Positions 37,604-49,391 are shown, counted from the stretch's first letter. The stretch is 64,000 nucleotides of DNA from Turritopsis dohrnii (GCA_027922465.2 BQMF02000642.1:124001-188000), one strand, 5' to 3'. Made by a program: numbers and translations. The notes: generated by a model from the letters alone, not told the origin.

Positions 37604-37969
37604 CAGGGCTGCCAGCAGACCTTGAAAACCCTGAAAAGCTTTTTATTAAAAAAAGACCTTTAGAGCCTACCTTGAGAAGTCATTCGATGACCTTGAAAAG
37701 TTGGAGCTGTTTTTTTTCACTCGTGATTTTCTGTAAATGATATTTCAGTTAAGTATGCAAATTGTTATCATTTTAACAATGTCTATAATAATTGTTTCAT
37801 GTTGTTTAAAAGGCACAAGCGGAGATGTCCCTGGAATTCTGGAATAGGGATCACATATACATTTTGTTTAGTTGGATACTTATAGTTAATGCTAATTTCT
37901 TTAATGACACATAACAAAAAATGGGCTTAAAAGACCTTGAATGACCTTGAAATAGAAATGACAACCCTG
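37604..37969. mobile_element. Candidate 366-bp element with CAGGG(C/T)TG(C/T)CA ends
   Basis: Left end CAGGGCTGCCA; right end inverted CAGGGTTGTCA. Both ends are followed inward by GACCTTGAA words. Flanks TAAAG and TAAGG differ at one position. The right end plus about 80 bp of flanking DNA is repeated at 47020-47140, where the left part is missing. Confidence 0.55.
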
Positions 37970-38299
37970 TAAGGAATGAATTTCAATCTGGCATTATCAA
38001 GTACTAAGCATCTCGATTATGCCAACCTTTAAGGGGTGTAAAGGAAAACGATGCCCAGTCTTGCTTGTTGTCTCTCGACTTTCCTCTGATCAGCGTCTAA
38101 TTTAGTTTTTTCACTGATTAACATAAAGTTTTCAATTTTGGGTGAAAAGTTGAAATTTATTCCTCTAATGATTGGCATGACATTTAATAGACATTTTCCT
38201 ATTTTTCTATTTTCCCCGGACTATTGTCTTTGGTAAATTTTACTTACTCCCCATTTGAGATACTTTATAACAATTATTCGTAAAGAACACTGCAAAATA

Positions 38300-38788
38300 C
38301 CGTAATGCATCGATTAAACGCCCCCCTTCTTTTAAACGCCCCCCTCGAATAGACGCCCCCCCCTTTTCAGGAGATTTTTAAATAAACGCCCCCCTCTATT
38401 AGACGCCCCCCTCGAATAGACGCCCCTCTTTAGAGAGGGGCGTTTATTAGAGACACACTAATTAAGGCATGTAGAGCTACTACATTGTATTGTTTCAGCC
38501 TCAATGTTTTCATTTTTTATATAAAAATACGGAAATTTGCGATAGACGCCTTTCTTTTTAAATTTTAAACTAACAGTTGGAAACTTTGTCTTTATTGACG
38601 ATGATCTTGAAGTTTAATTTTGTATATTTTTTATCGATGTTTATATTTAGTTTATATTTACGAAAAAGAAGAGTTTCACAAAAATTCAATAGACGCCCCC
38701 CTCTTTTAAACGCCCCCTCGAATAGACGCCCCCCTAAAAATTCAAAAAATTTAATAAACGCCCCGGGCGTCTAATCGAAGCATTACGG
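38300..38788. mobile_element. 489-bp MITE, copy 1 of a recent pair, TA target duplication
   Basis: Ends CCGTAATGC(A/T)TCGATTA(A/G)ACGCCC are inverted; TA at 38298-38299 and 38789-38790. Both subterminal regions are dense in (A)AACGCCCCCC and TCGAATAGACGCCCC words, with an internal TAGAGAGGGGCGTTTATTAG. It matches the copy at 44742-45231 with only about three differences. Confidence 0.93.
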
Positions 38789-38847
38789 TATGTTCATCTT
38801 TTCTCAACTAATGATGTGTGCTCAAATTTCCAAAAATATTTTGAACT

Positions 38848-39500
38848 ATGGACTGGACGAAATACGCGAAACAATGGAAGCATGCGACTACCACGAATAA
38901 AATTAGAAGCAGAACGGAACATCTTTTATTTCCAAGGGGCATTGATAGTCTCCCGTCTGAGATAAGAGCTAAAAAGTGTTATGAAAAATTTGAAAATCTT
39001 GTAGAAAATTTACAAACGGTATACCATCACTAAGAAACCTAAATTATTGGGAGAAATTGAAGAAGCTGAATATCTACAGCCTCGAGAGGAGAAGAAAAAG
39101 ATATAAGATCATATACACTTGATGCATTCTGGAAGGAACAGTCCCAAACTTCAATTTTGATGATGGTGACGGTGGTATATATGCAAACAGGGATTAGGAC
39201 GAAAATGTCACCTCAAATCAGTTAATTCAACCTATAGAAATATCTGAAAAGGTTGTCTGTCTGAAAAAGGGCCAAGACTCTTCAATGTCCTTCTTAAACA
39301 TATCAGAAATACAAGTGACTGTGCCAAAACCATCTTCAAAACTAAATTAATTTCTACGACATATACCTGATGAACCAATGCTCTCAAGTTACCTTCCATT
39401 TAGGAGAGCGGATTACAACAGTATTGTGTGTAGAAAAGGCCAAGCATTGGACACCATCGTGTTGAATGAGTAATGATTCACAGAAGCCATCTGAAGTAAC
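38848..39500. other. Intergenic, possible gene remnant, unrecognised
   Basis: A plus-strand frame of 61 codons (from 38848) has gene-like composition (charged, no repeats) but no splice-linked partner, and further frames downstream are broken by stops. It may be a decayed exon or transposon piece. I see no family. Confidence 0.25.
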
Positions 39501-40124
39501 TTAAGTAAGTAAGTAATAATAAGTAAGAAAATAGCAAAATACAGCAGACCCTTGGTTGAACTTCTTGAAAACGTCCGACTTTTACGAGGTTACGAATTAG
39601 CAATGCTTTGGTTTCGGCGGGCGCTTAAAGGCTTTTGCATAAATTTTTGTTTTTTCTTTTAACCATTAAGATCATGTTTGCTTTAGAACGCCATAATTCT
39701 TTGTTATGAATGCAGATGATTCTCCTGTCAACTCAAGGGTCGAAATAACGGCCGGTTGCCGGCATGAAAATTCATATTTTTCGCACAAGAAGTTTTCTTT
39801 TTGTTGTTCAGGGTTTTGCTTTCATATGACGTAGTATCAATCAAAACAAACATTTTTATTGAATATCTTTGACTGATCTCTTGACCACTTTTTTGCAAAG
39901 CCAAATAAAATTTAATTCAGAAAATTTAGATTTGAGAGTTCTCAAATTAATTGTCTTTGCAAATAAATAGCAGCAGTCTTTCCGTATAATTGAAGTAAAA
40001 ATCAGAGAGCCAATCCTTTTTTACTTTGTTTAAGCGCTTCGTTAGTACTGAATCTGCTCGTTTCCCAGACCATTTCTCAATTGTTCTATTTTTACTGACA
40101 TCAATAATGCTCAGCTCTGCATGT

Positions 40125-41528
40125 TGTTGTGCCACACTTTGTAATACTTGCCACACTTTGTAATACCTGCCACACTTTGTAATAACATCTGCCACACTTT
40201 GTAATACCTGCCACACTTTGTAATCTGCCACACTTTGTAATACTTGCCACACTTTGTAACATCTGCCACACTTTGTAATAACTTCAGTTTTTTACATCCC
40301 CATACTTCAGAAATTTAAAAAAAGGAAAGCCATGTGTAATTAAAATGGCGCTTAAACCAACCTCGTTTCCAGGAAATGTTTTCACTTTTTTCACTGCGTT
40401 TTTTAGAAACTGTTTATTTAACTTTCGGGTTAACTAGTAAGACATTAATACCCGATTCTCTGTCTATGTGTCTGCCTGTGTGTTTGTTTGTTTATTTCTC
40501 ATGCAAAATGTTATACAGACAAATGTAGTAACTCCAATAAATGTAATAACTCCGACAAATGTAGTAAGGATCAACGACAAATGTAGTAACTCCGACAAAT
40601 GTATTAAACCTACATCAAATAGTAAACGCTTTGAACTTTGCAATAATTAGGCCAAACACATGGTAACTTTTGAAGGGCTATCAGGTGGCCATATAATAAA
40701 ACTCAAAATCCCGCATGCGCAGTTAAAAGAACCGCTGATATGAGCTAAATGAGCCACAATTGGACAAAGCTCATCAAGGCCTTCACCAAGCAACTTTCCA
40801 GTGCTATCAAGTGGCTGCGTAATAAGCCTGGAATTCGCACATACGTAGTAAGAGACTGTCAATACAAGAAAAATGGGTCATAATCAGGCGAAAACATGAA
40901 CGTATTCATCAATTAGCTTTGTAAGGGCTGTCAAGAAGCCATAAAATGAAACCCATGCCATGCGCATGCGTAGTAGAAATATGCAAATATAAGTAAATGA
41001 GTCATAATGAGGCGAACAGCATCTTAGGTTTTTTTTAGCACCAAGAATATTAAAGTTGAGAACCTTTTATAAAACGTTTTATCTAAGTGTAGCCGGAGTT
41101 TTTTCTGCGCATGCGCGATTTTGAGTTTTTCATATGGCTACCTGATAGCCCTTGTTAGTTACTTGATATTTGATGCGTTTTGCCCAATTATGGCTCATTT
41201 AGCTCGGATTTTCTACTGAACATGCGCGATTTTTGGTTTTATTATGTGACCACCTGATAGCCCTTGAAAAGTTAACTGGTGAAGACCATCATGTGTTTGG
41301 CCTTATTATGGCTCATTTCAATCTACTAGGCGTTTACTACATTTGAGGTAGGTTTCATGGACTTTTTGGGTGACAACTGAATATGAGTGCAGAGCGACGC
41401 CACAATGACTGCTGGTTAAGATTGAAATATGATTATGCTTGAACATTATTACAAAGTGTGGCAGATGTTATTACAAAGTGTGGCAGGTATTACAAAGTGT
41501 GGCAAGTATTACAAAGTGTGGCACAACA
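40125..41528. mobile_element. 1.4-kb foldback-type element with tandem arrays in both arms, CATGT target duplication
   Basis: The left arm begins TGTTGTGCCACACTTTGTAA and holds eight copies of a TGCCACACTTTGTAATA unit with 0-5-bp spacers. The right arm is the inverse with four copies, in the same order of spacer variants from the outside inwards. CATGT flanks both sides (40120-40124, 41529-41533). The middle has further inverted structure: CTATCAGGTGGCCATATAAT near 40680 against the inverse near 41250, and an array of ACAAATGTAGTAACTCCG units at 40518-40600. No transposase frame. The architecture (long inverted arms made of short tandem repeats) is that of foldback elements. Confidence 0.85.
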
Positions 41529-41897
41529 CATGTAATAGTTCATTATCTTAAACACAGGCAAACACACGAACGAACACGCAAATGGTTGTGTCATTCTTTC
41601 CTTTCATTTTTTCCTTTTATATCACATTCCTCGTTGATTGCGAAAAGGTGTAGATGCTACCGCGGTTTTTTTATAAGCTACCAAGGTCAGACATTAGTAA
41701 TAATGTTGCTTAAAAATGACCATGTTTTAATAGTAATGGTGCTTAAATTGTTGCTAAGCATTAATTGAAAACGTTTTTGTACGTTTTAGTTGTTTAAGTA
41801 TCTAAGTATAAAGTCCAGGACATTCAAATCATTACATAATGCACACAACCTACTACAACCTAGTGTAACAATTTCAAATTATTTCAAATATGCTACA

Positions 41898-42086
41898 ATC
41901 CCGGTCAAAATATTGTGGCAGTAAGCATGAAGTTCACGTCGTGAGGCTCCCCTTCCCCCACCTTCAATGTTACCAATGTTTGTTGGGGCCCTTAGCTGGA
42001 CACAATTCAAAACATTGATGCTGGGGGAGGGGGTATTTGAATTCGTCATGAAAAACATCAATACTGCCACAATTTATGTCCAGGAT
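41898..42086. mobile_element. Imperfect hairpin MITE, about 189 bp
   Basis: The ends ATCC(C/T)GG(T/A)CA.AA.(A/T)TTGTGGCAGTA pair, and the arms continue through CCTTCCCCCACCTTCAATGTT against CCCTCCCCCAGCATCAATGTT. No clear target duplication. Confidence 0.65.
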
Positions 42087-42461
42087 TTCAGCAGTAAAAG
42101 CAATTGTCAAAAAAGGATAAGATAGATATGAAATACAGACTTAATTTCCAAATTAAGAACGACAGTTAGGTCAAATTAAAACATGGTTTAATAAAAAAAC
42201 ATATACAACATTAGGAAATGAGACAATATTAAGTCGTATGGAAAGTTCAATAATAACAGCAATGCGCCAGTGTTTTCTTAAATATAGATAATGATCTTGT
42301 TGTTAGATACCAAAGGCATATTAATTCATAACGCAGGAACATTCCACATACAATTTCTGTACGCTCTCTCCCAGACAGTCATGGAAGTACTTAATTGATT
42401 TTAAATAGCGACACTGTTAAACGAGCGATCCCAGCACTAAACAGGTTCCCAATGACTGATG

Positions 42462-42543
42462 TGACAGGAGCGAGATTCGAACTCACGCCGACGAAAAGAC
42501 TGGTGCCTTAAACCAGCGCCTTAGACCGCTCGGCCATCCTGCC
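42462..42543 (-). tRNA. tRNA-Leu (anticodon AAG)
   Basis: On the minus strand an 82-nt sequence folds as a full class II cloverleaf: acceptor GGCAGGA pairs with TCCTGTC (one G-U) and discriminator A; the D arm is TGGCCGAGCGGTCTAAGGC; anticodon stem CTGGT/ACCAG encloses loop TTAAGGC, giving anticodon AAG (reads CUU); a long variable arm follows; T arm GTGAG-TTCGAAT-CTCGC. The A box and the B box GAGTTCGAATC are intact, so internal RNA polymerase III promotion is expected. It closely follows the animal Leu-AAG consensus. No intron. No T run is seen directly downstream. Confidence 0.95.
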
Positions 42544-42599
42544 CATGTAACGTCGGCGATCATATTCTTGCTATGATAGATTTGCTGAATCAACGGAGA

Positions 42600-44735
42600 C
42601 GTGGTGAATATACTTGTAGTTCTGGAGAAGGTAAAATTAGGTCTACGTTATGTTGCCTTGACCTTTTCTGACACTATGTGTCACACTAGATCGGAGACTT
42701 AACATTTCATATTTGATTGCGTTTATTTAAAATCAGCAAATAGCGTTCCATGATTACATTCCCCCAGTACACTGACATTTAGGAAACATTGAATATCTTT
42801 CCAGTGAATATAGAATCATGGCTTCAGCAATCTGTCTACGCCAGAGAAGAACCAGAAGCTGCAATCAGTCCTTTTGTCTAAAGTCTTATTTTGCAATTCC
42901 TGCGGCAGGAGCAGTCTACATGAAAGTTAAATGCATTTAAGAATGTAGTCAAAATGGTTATCCGATAGTGAAAGTATAGAGTTGGTTTCCTGTAATCGAG
43001 ATCTTGTGACGGAAGCAGCGTGAAAACTGAAAATTCACACTGGCTAAGGACATCACGGAGGAAATGATGCGCATTTAAGGGCACCTGCATGCTTGAAGGC
43101 CATAAGTTGACGTGATGTTTTGGTCGCCCTATGAGTGGTCAATCATTGATAACTTTCTAAACAAATGCTGTTTTCACTTTCCGAACCAAGAGCAGTTCTA
43201 GATTTACGGAAAAGCAGCTCTTAATTGATCAATCAAAGCGTGTTATCAAACGATAGAGCCTGTATATTGTGCCGGTTTAGCGGTAAATTAAGACTCCGGG
43301 AAATTAAGACTCCAAAGTCCTGATTTAGAATTTAGAACAAAGCGGGAAATAAGACTCGAAATTAAAATAAAAAAGGCAAAAAAGTCCTAAATTCCCGGTA
43401 AAAAAATGACTTCACTAATTGAAAACGAAGTCCTTCCATTTCGGATCATTTGTTTAAAAGTTCATCCTTGTTTTGGTAGGAGAGGATTTCCAGTTTCTCT
43501 TGTAGGCACAGCCGGCAGGACTTCGTCATGTTTGAGTAAGCTTTAACATGTTTCACTATAGACCAGTTAAGGGATGGCACGATATGTTCATCTTTACCAA
43601 GTATTATGTAAATTTATTGCAATGTGTTTGTAAAATATCTTGTTTACGTACCTGGAATAAATAATTAACTTCAAAAAGCAGTCTCATATCAAGTAGGAGC
43701 AGAAACGGATGGAAAATTCCATGTAATAAAAGAGAGATACGTTTTTATATACTTCTAAAGTTATCAGGAACATAATGTTACATCATCTTATTGAGAAATA
43801 GACATTATGTTTTCTATAAAGACGAACATATAAAACATGAACTAGTGAAAAGACCTCTCCTGGAAGGATTTATTCCACACAAAGAATCGCAGTACCTTCC
43901 AAACTATTACGAGGAAAAGTAATAATCTGAAAAATGATAAAAATTTTTTGGAATTTTTATTCAATTAATAATCCTCCTGTCTCATTAAGATTTACCTCTA
44001 TAGCAAAAGATACACTTTTGTTATCATGTAGCATGGTTAGAATTACATAATTTGGAGCATTAAAAGATCCACAATTCCAAGTTCAAAACCGTTATTTTTC
44101 TTCTTTCTTGGAACATCTCATCCCCTGAGGCCAATGAGGCTAAATTTTCTATCAAAATCATATCAGAACCGTCTAAAGGGAGACAAAGGAGATAAGAATT
44201 CTCCTAAGTAATTGTAGCTATTTTCCATACTTCAGAAGAAATTAAATTTATCGATATTTTAAGCTGTTCAATGTCTTGTGGAATAATGTAATCCTAGGAT
44301 GCTTCATATGGTATAAACATTTTTCATGGGCTTCATCAAGGGCTATTTTATATGTTTTGTCTCAATTTGGTTTAGCTACAGATTGCGTTTGCAGATGGAC
44401 ATTGTTTTCAAGACAACCATTTCACTTGTATTTTTTTTTAAATATTTGATCTAAATTTGCTCTTTAATAATTTTTAACCAACTTGACAGTTACACAAAGA
44501 ACTTAGCCATCCCTGTGTTAAATTTCGCTCGGAAAGCATTTCAGCATCAAAAGTTATGAGCGTTGGAATTTTCCATCAATTTACATAACTTTACATAACT
44601 TTTTAATCCTTTTGCTCCTGACTTTGCAAGCAAATAACTTACCACCAGTTGGTGCTTAGAATTCCAGAAAAACTAAAATGGAATTTTCAATCTTATCTTA
44701 ACATGAAGTTTGTATTTTTGATATGGTTTTGTTGT
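42600..44735. other. Intergenic stretch without recognised gene
   Basis: About 2.1 kb AT-rich. One local oddity: 43280-43405 repeats AAATTAAGACTC(C) and TAAGACTCGAAATTAA words. Otherwise nothing was seen beyond short frames. Confidence 0.45.
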
Positions 44736-44741
44736 TGGATA

Positions 44742-45231
44742 CCGTAATGCATCGATTAAACGCCCCCCTTCTTTTAAACGCCCCCCTCGAATAGACGCCC
44801 CCCCCTTTTCAGGAGATTTTTAAATAAACGCCCCCCTCTATTAGACGCCCCCCTCGAATAGACGCCCCTCTCTAGAGAGGGGCGTTTATTAGAGACACAC
44901 TAATTAAGGCATGTAGAGCTACTACATTGTATTGTTTCAGCCTCAATGTTTTCATTTTTTATATAAAAATACGGAAATTTGCGATAGACGCCTTTCTTTT
45001 TAAATTTTAAACTAACAGTTGGAAACTTTGTCTTTATTGACGATGATCTTGAAGTTTAATTTTGTATATTTTTTATCGATGTTTATATTTAGTTTATATT
45101 TACGAAAAAGAAGAGTTTCACAAAAATTCAATAGACGCCCCCCTCTTTTAAACGCCCCCCTCGAGTAGACGCCCCCCTAAAAATTCAAAAAATTTAATAA
45201 ACGCCCCGGGCGTCTAATCGAAGCATTACGG
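44742..45231. mobile_element. 490-bp MITE, copy 2 of a recent pair, TA target duplication
   Basis: Same ends and interior as 38300-38788, same orientation. The differences seen are one T/C in the central palindrome, one extra C in a C run, and one A/G near the right end. TA flanks at 44740-44741 and 45232-45233. Confidence 0.93.
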
Positions 45232-45985
45232 TAATAGAAATAATTTGACTGAAAAAAATGTTCAGAAATTGACATTTTCGCCCACTTAAAAAAAAAACAC
45301 TGACTTCGGTACTTTTTATTATTCATGTTGTTATTTAGATAGTTTGTCCTGATAAAATTCATAACAACTATTTTGATGACATTATCTTATTTCAGTACGT
45401 TACAAAAAACAGTAAATGGGACATTCATATGTGATTAATTTGCCATAACGTATGTTACAATGAAATTATAACTACAACCTAAACTTTTTTTAACCAACAA
45501 AAACTTACTTCTTGTAGTGCAATTTGAGTTTTTCGAAAACTTCGAGGATCGAAATAACTTTTAAAGTCACTTTTAATAGTTTTTCGGATGGTCGATGTTT
45601 TGAAAACTGTTTACCATCTAACCTGGCTAATGTCGCAGTTCTTTTAGAATGACTCATTATCATAAAAGGATGGCTACTGTAATAAGCTTCATAAGGAATA
45701 AAAACTTGATTAATCACCCCTTCATAATTACGGGACTTTTACTGTGATATCAAAATACTATTGCCCGTGAAAGGTGTGAGTGGGAAAAAATCATTAATTG
45801 TTTTTTTTGCATTTCCATTAATTAATCCTTTTGACAAGAATATGTTTATATCAAGTATGATACCTTTTTGGAAAGCTTATTTACATCTCTAGAAGACCAT
45901 GTTAGAAATTTTGAGGTAAACTAAAAATGTTAAATCTTAAAATGAGTCAAAGAAAATGAACCTTGCTGTAAAAACACAGCTCTAT

Positions 45986-46690
45986 TTACCTCTTTGCTCC
46001 AAGATGTCGTTTTCCTGATGTAGTAAACTGTATCGACGAGCTGCTGAAAATTTCCCTGGCTTTAAGTTTTATTGCTTCACTTTTACAAATCATCCATGAT
46101 TTTCTTCCGTTTACGTAATAACCGTAACTTCTTCCGTCTTTAATCATTACGTCCCAACACTCTTTCAGGGCGTTAATTTTACCAGTGGCGTCATCTGCCA
46201 GCCATACCTGTTTAACATCTGCAGCAGACTTCAAACGTTCTTGTCAGTGCTTAGGGATTGTTCACAAATGACGTCAACTGTTAGGGGGGGAGGGGGTTAT
46301 GCTGAAGTTGACGCTGGTTGACGGGGAGGGGGTGGGGGGTGACACTACTGTTGACGTCAACCTTCACAATTTTCAAACCCTTCAAATCTTGAAAAAATGG
46401 TTGACGTCATTTGTGAACAATCCCTTAAAGCGTAGAAGGACATGGCCAGGTTATCACCCTGGGTTGTCCCTTCCTGCGATAAGATCTTCTTCCCACCTCC
46501 AATGATCAGACGTGCAGGATTACGACATGCATTGATGAGAACAGTTGCGAATTGTGGACAAATATATTATATGTTGTGTAGTGCAACTCGTCTATTCAAA
46601 GAGTTAAAGGCATTTTTTGCTCACGGATAGAGTGTATTGCTGCTTCGGCAACACTTTCAAGCCCGGTTCCCAGCGGGCAGAAGATTTTAA
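45986..46690 (-). pseudogene. Reverse-transcriptase pseudogene split by a MITE
   Basis: On the minus strand, from 46690 to about 46425, reads a block like GLESVAEAAIHSIRE, then (after a frame change) NAFNSLNRRVALHN with an in-frame TAA two codons later, RLIIGGGKKIL and TTQGDNLAM. The frame is then cut by the MITE at 46254-46424 and continues from 46253, after a further stop and frame shift, with the catalytic-type motif VWLADDAT, YGYYVN, SW and SGKRHLGA at 46000. These are successive reverse-transcriptase motifs (GD box and the DD box). Stops, frameshifts, a deletion near the first D motif and the insertion show it is dead. The clade was not assigned. Confidence 0.8.
46254..46424. mobile_element. 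171-bp MITE nested in the reverse-transcriptase pseudogene, TTA target duplication
   Basis: Ends GGGATTGTTCACAAATGACG are inverted at 46405-46424; TTA at 46251-46253 and 46425-46427. The middle has G-rich runs (AGGGGGGGAGGGGG) and repeated TTGACG words. The 3-bp TTA duplication suits PIF/Harbinger. It was inserted after the retroelement. Confidence 0.92.
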
Positions 46691-47019
46691 TCGCAAAATG
46701 GTCGTTTGCTTTTCAGATCATTTTGCGACGTCGTAGGGACATCTGAAAACAGGACGTCGCAATTGGGATCCTTTTACGATCAAATTGCGACCTGATAAAA
46801 ATTTTCAAATTTCATTCTTCAGTTATTAAACAGTATATATCGAGTAACACTAACAGGCTTATATAAAATTTAAATTCGTATCGAATTCTGTTTATTGGTC
46901 GTGTGAGGGATGATTTAAGGATTTCAATTTTGAATTTTAACGAGCGCGATGTGTCTCTTACAACGTTCTATATATCTCAGAGTGTGAAATGTTACTTAAA
47001 ATATAAAATACATTACTAA

Positions 47020-47145
47020 AAACTGACCTCAAAAGACCTTGAATTACCTTGAAATAGAAATGGCAACCCTGTAAGAAATGAATGTCAAGTTGGCATTATC
47101 AAGTACTAACCTTTAACCTTTAAGAGGTGTAAGGGAAAATGATTT
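47020..47145. repeat. Dispersed repeat, partial second copy of the segment at 37925-38052
   Basis: Shares GACCTTGAA...CCTTGAAATAGAAATG.CAACCCTGTAAG.AATGAAT and GGCATTATCAAGTACTAA with the 37.9-kb region, at about 85 percent identity by eye. Confidence 0.75.
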
Positions 47146-48167
47146 TATTTGAATTTAGTGGTTTATTAAGTAAAGGGAATGAAAGATCATGAAAAAATAA
47201 TGCGTTATTGATCCTTTTGCTACATAATTCCGTTGTCATATCGATCATAGAAATACGAAAAGTATTTCTATGTATCGATTAATTAGTTCACGCAAAGAAA
47301 TTAATCTTACAAAAATCAATGAAACTGTTTTCTTCAGCGTTCATTTATCGTGTCAGAGCCACTTACGTTTGATATTCCATTTGCAAAACTAGAAAAGCTC
47401 GTATATCGAGATTTGGCTTAGAGAAGCTAAAGGATAGACCTAAAAACGCTTTACACTGGACAGGCTTTGTTCAAGAGAAGAGATAATGGACGATCAACGT
47501 TTTAATATACTTTCTTATGAAGGGTGAGGTTGCCAACCCAACCCAGGTCAATATGCCTAAATAAAAACTGCTTACAAAAATTATCGAGCAAGAAGTTTGC
47601 TTTATATTCTAATTTTTTGTTCGTGTACTTCGTGATATCTGTACATCACATCAATAAAGGTCATAAAAGTCATCAAAGTGTGAATTTTATCGAAAGTAAA
47701 TGTAGTGAACAGAATAGTCAGTCCGAGGACACAGTAGCTAACTGACAAACATTTCCATCCTAAGATATTTAAAACCATTTTAGAGAGGACACTAAATTTT
47801 GTGACGAATGTTAGAGAAGTATAAAATGAACGCAGGCTGGAAAAATGTTTCCGGCAGATTGCTTTGCGCTCGATCTTATCCCGTATTTTGCAAGCTTCCA
47901 TGGTATCCCGATCAGATCTCTTATAGAAGTATTTTTGGTGAGACAAACTAATCGTGTTAGGTGAATAGTTCGTCTGATCATATCTATTCGACAGTATAAA
48001 CCACAAGCCGATAGAATCAGACGATGAATACATAAAAATTTCTTTCGTTCAGTATAAATGCAAAGACAGGAAGGATGAATATATAAGAACGAGGAGCCTC
48101 TTAATTTCGTTTTTCATTTTTTACTGATAACATGCCAATAATCGTCGACGAAATTGAATTTACGTTA

Positions 48168-48460
48168 CCAGGGAAAAAAGTCGATAAAAAATGTTAGTCG
48201 GGGGAAATTTTAGTCACCTAAGGACGTTTTAGTCACTTTTCCCCGACCAATTTTGAAATAAGTCACTTTTTCCTGATTAAATATTTTCAATATAAGAAGA
48301 AAATAATCAAGATAAACCGTAGAAAAGTTTTGGTCAGGAAAAAAAATCGGGGAAAAATTTTTGATTAGGTGCAGAAAAGTCGGGGGAAAATTTGGTCGAA
48401 AATTTTAGTCACCCCCCGAAAAAAATTGATCACTTTTCCCCGACTTTTCCCCCAATAAGA
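48168..48460. mobile_element. 293-bp MITE of the GGGGAAAAGTCGGGGAAAAGTGA family, TA target duplication
   Basis: The left part reads CCAGGGAAAAAAGTCGATAA; the inverted right end reads TCTTATTGGGGGAAAAGTCG. TA flanks at 48166-48167 and 48461-48462. The interior repeats (T)AGTCGGGG and AAGTGACT words in both directions. Related copy at 55915-56108. Confidence 0.8.
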
Positions 48461-48761
48461 TATTTGTGCATTGATTCGACGGTCGAATTGAGACGGAGAA
48501 AAGTAATGAAAATTTTTTTTGTTCCTGCTTTTATACTGTGAGATGAATTAATCTTGTGAATCTACTACGCTCGCCGCGGGGGCAAATCAAAGCCGATATC
48601 AGAATCCGTTTTTCCTGGACAACCTATCGATATAATATTGCTATGATACTATAGAGCTATAATGTATGTTTTGCTCATTAACCCAAACAAATCTAACATA
48701 GTTTTCACCATTGAAATTTGATGAACCCAAAGATGAACTGCATGAATCCTCTGCTATCCTC

Positions 48762-49391
48762 TTAATAACGGACGTTTTTGTTTCGACCGGATATTATTTT
48801 TACTGTCGGATCCAATTTATTGCCATACACAGTGTCTTTACGGTCCATCATTTTTTTAATGTGTTCCTGCCTTTCTCTATTCTCCTCATGGATATCTGTT
48901 TGAAGTTTTTCTAATTCAAATTTCTTAAGTCGATTCTTTTCCTTCAGGGCTTCCAGTTCCATCGCTTCTCCGGTGCCATGTTGTTTTTCTTCTTTCGCCA
49001 TCTTTATGTCTTGTAACAGGCGTTCTTTTATCAAACGTTGTTGTGTAATCTCCCGCTTCAAACCCAGAATCTTATGGTCATACAGTTGCAAACGATTTCT
49101 CGATTGTGTTAAATTGTCATTACACGATTTAATATTGTTGTTCAATTTCTCGAGTAATGTAGATAGTTTTTTCCGCTCATGTTCTCTCTTTAAATATGAT
49201 TCCCGTGCAGTGATTGGATGATCATATGATTCCCGTGCAGTGATTGGATGATCATATGATTCCCGTGCAGTGATTGAATGATCATATGATTCCCGTGCAG
49301 TGATTGGATGATCATATGATTCTCGAGCAGTGATTGGGTGATCTTCCTCTCTGTTTGGTAGACGCACTTCAAGCAGTTTATGTTTCTTCAT
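48762..49391 (-). CDS. Hypothetical coiled-coil protein with a 10-residue N-terminal tandem repeat
   Basis: An intronless 209-codon frame. Residues 1-16 are charged; residues about 17-66 are five copies of a 10-residue unit D-H-(P/S)-I-T-A-R-E-S-Y encoded by a 30-bp minisatellite (49195-49344). Residues about 67-180 are a continuous Lys/Glu/Leu-rich helix with heptad spacing, including LLEKLNNNIKSC, LGLKREITQQRL and ELEALKEKNRLKKFELEKLQ, so a long coiled coil is likely. The basic C-terminus ends shortly after a KIISGRNK stretch. No family is recognised and no upstream exon was found. The long non-repetitive coiled-coil part supports a real gene, but it may be the last exon of a longer one. 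Confidence 0.6.
   Translation of the reverse strand: MKKHKLLEVRLPNREEDHPITARESYDHPITARESYDHSITARESYDHPITARESYDHPITARESYLKREHERKKLSTLLEKLNNNIKSCNDNLTQSRNRLQLYDHKILGLKREITQQRLIKERLLQDIKMAKEEKQHGTGEAMELEALKEKNRLKKFELEKLQTDIHEENRERQEHIKKMMDRKDTVYGNKLDPTVKIISGRNKNVRY
49195..49344. repeat. 30-bp minisatellite inside a coding region, five copies
   Basis: Unit TCCCGTGCAGTGATTGGATG plus ATCATATGAT, in phase with the minus-strand frame at 48762-49391. The outermost copy at 49321 has diverged most. Confidence 0.95.

Noticed and set aside
40125..41528. CRISPR-like reading of the spaced TGCCACACTTTGTAA repeats
   Set aside because: Spacers are 0-5 bp, the array recurs inverted with a target duplication, and the genome is metazoan; a transposon explains it.
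47602..48033. 143-codon minus-strand ORF with a hydrophobic stretch
   Set aside because: No family resemblance, ordinary AT-rich composition and no splice partner. Length alone is not enough in this sequence.
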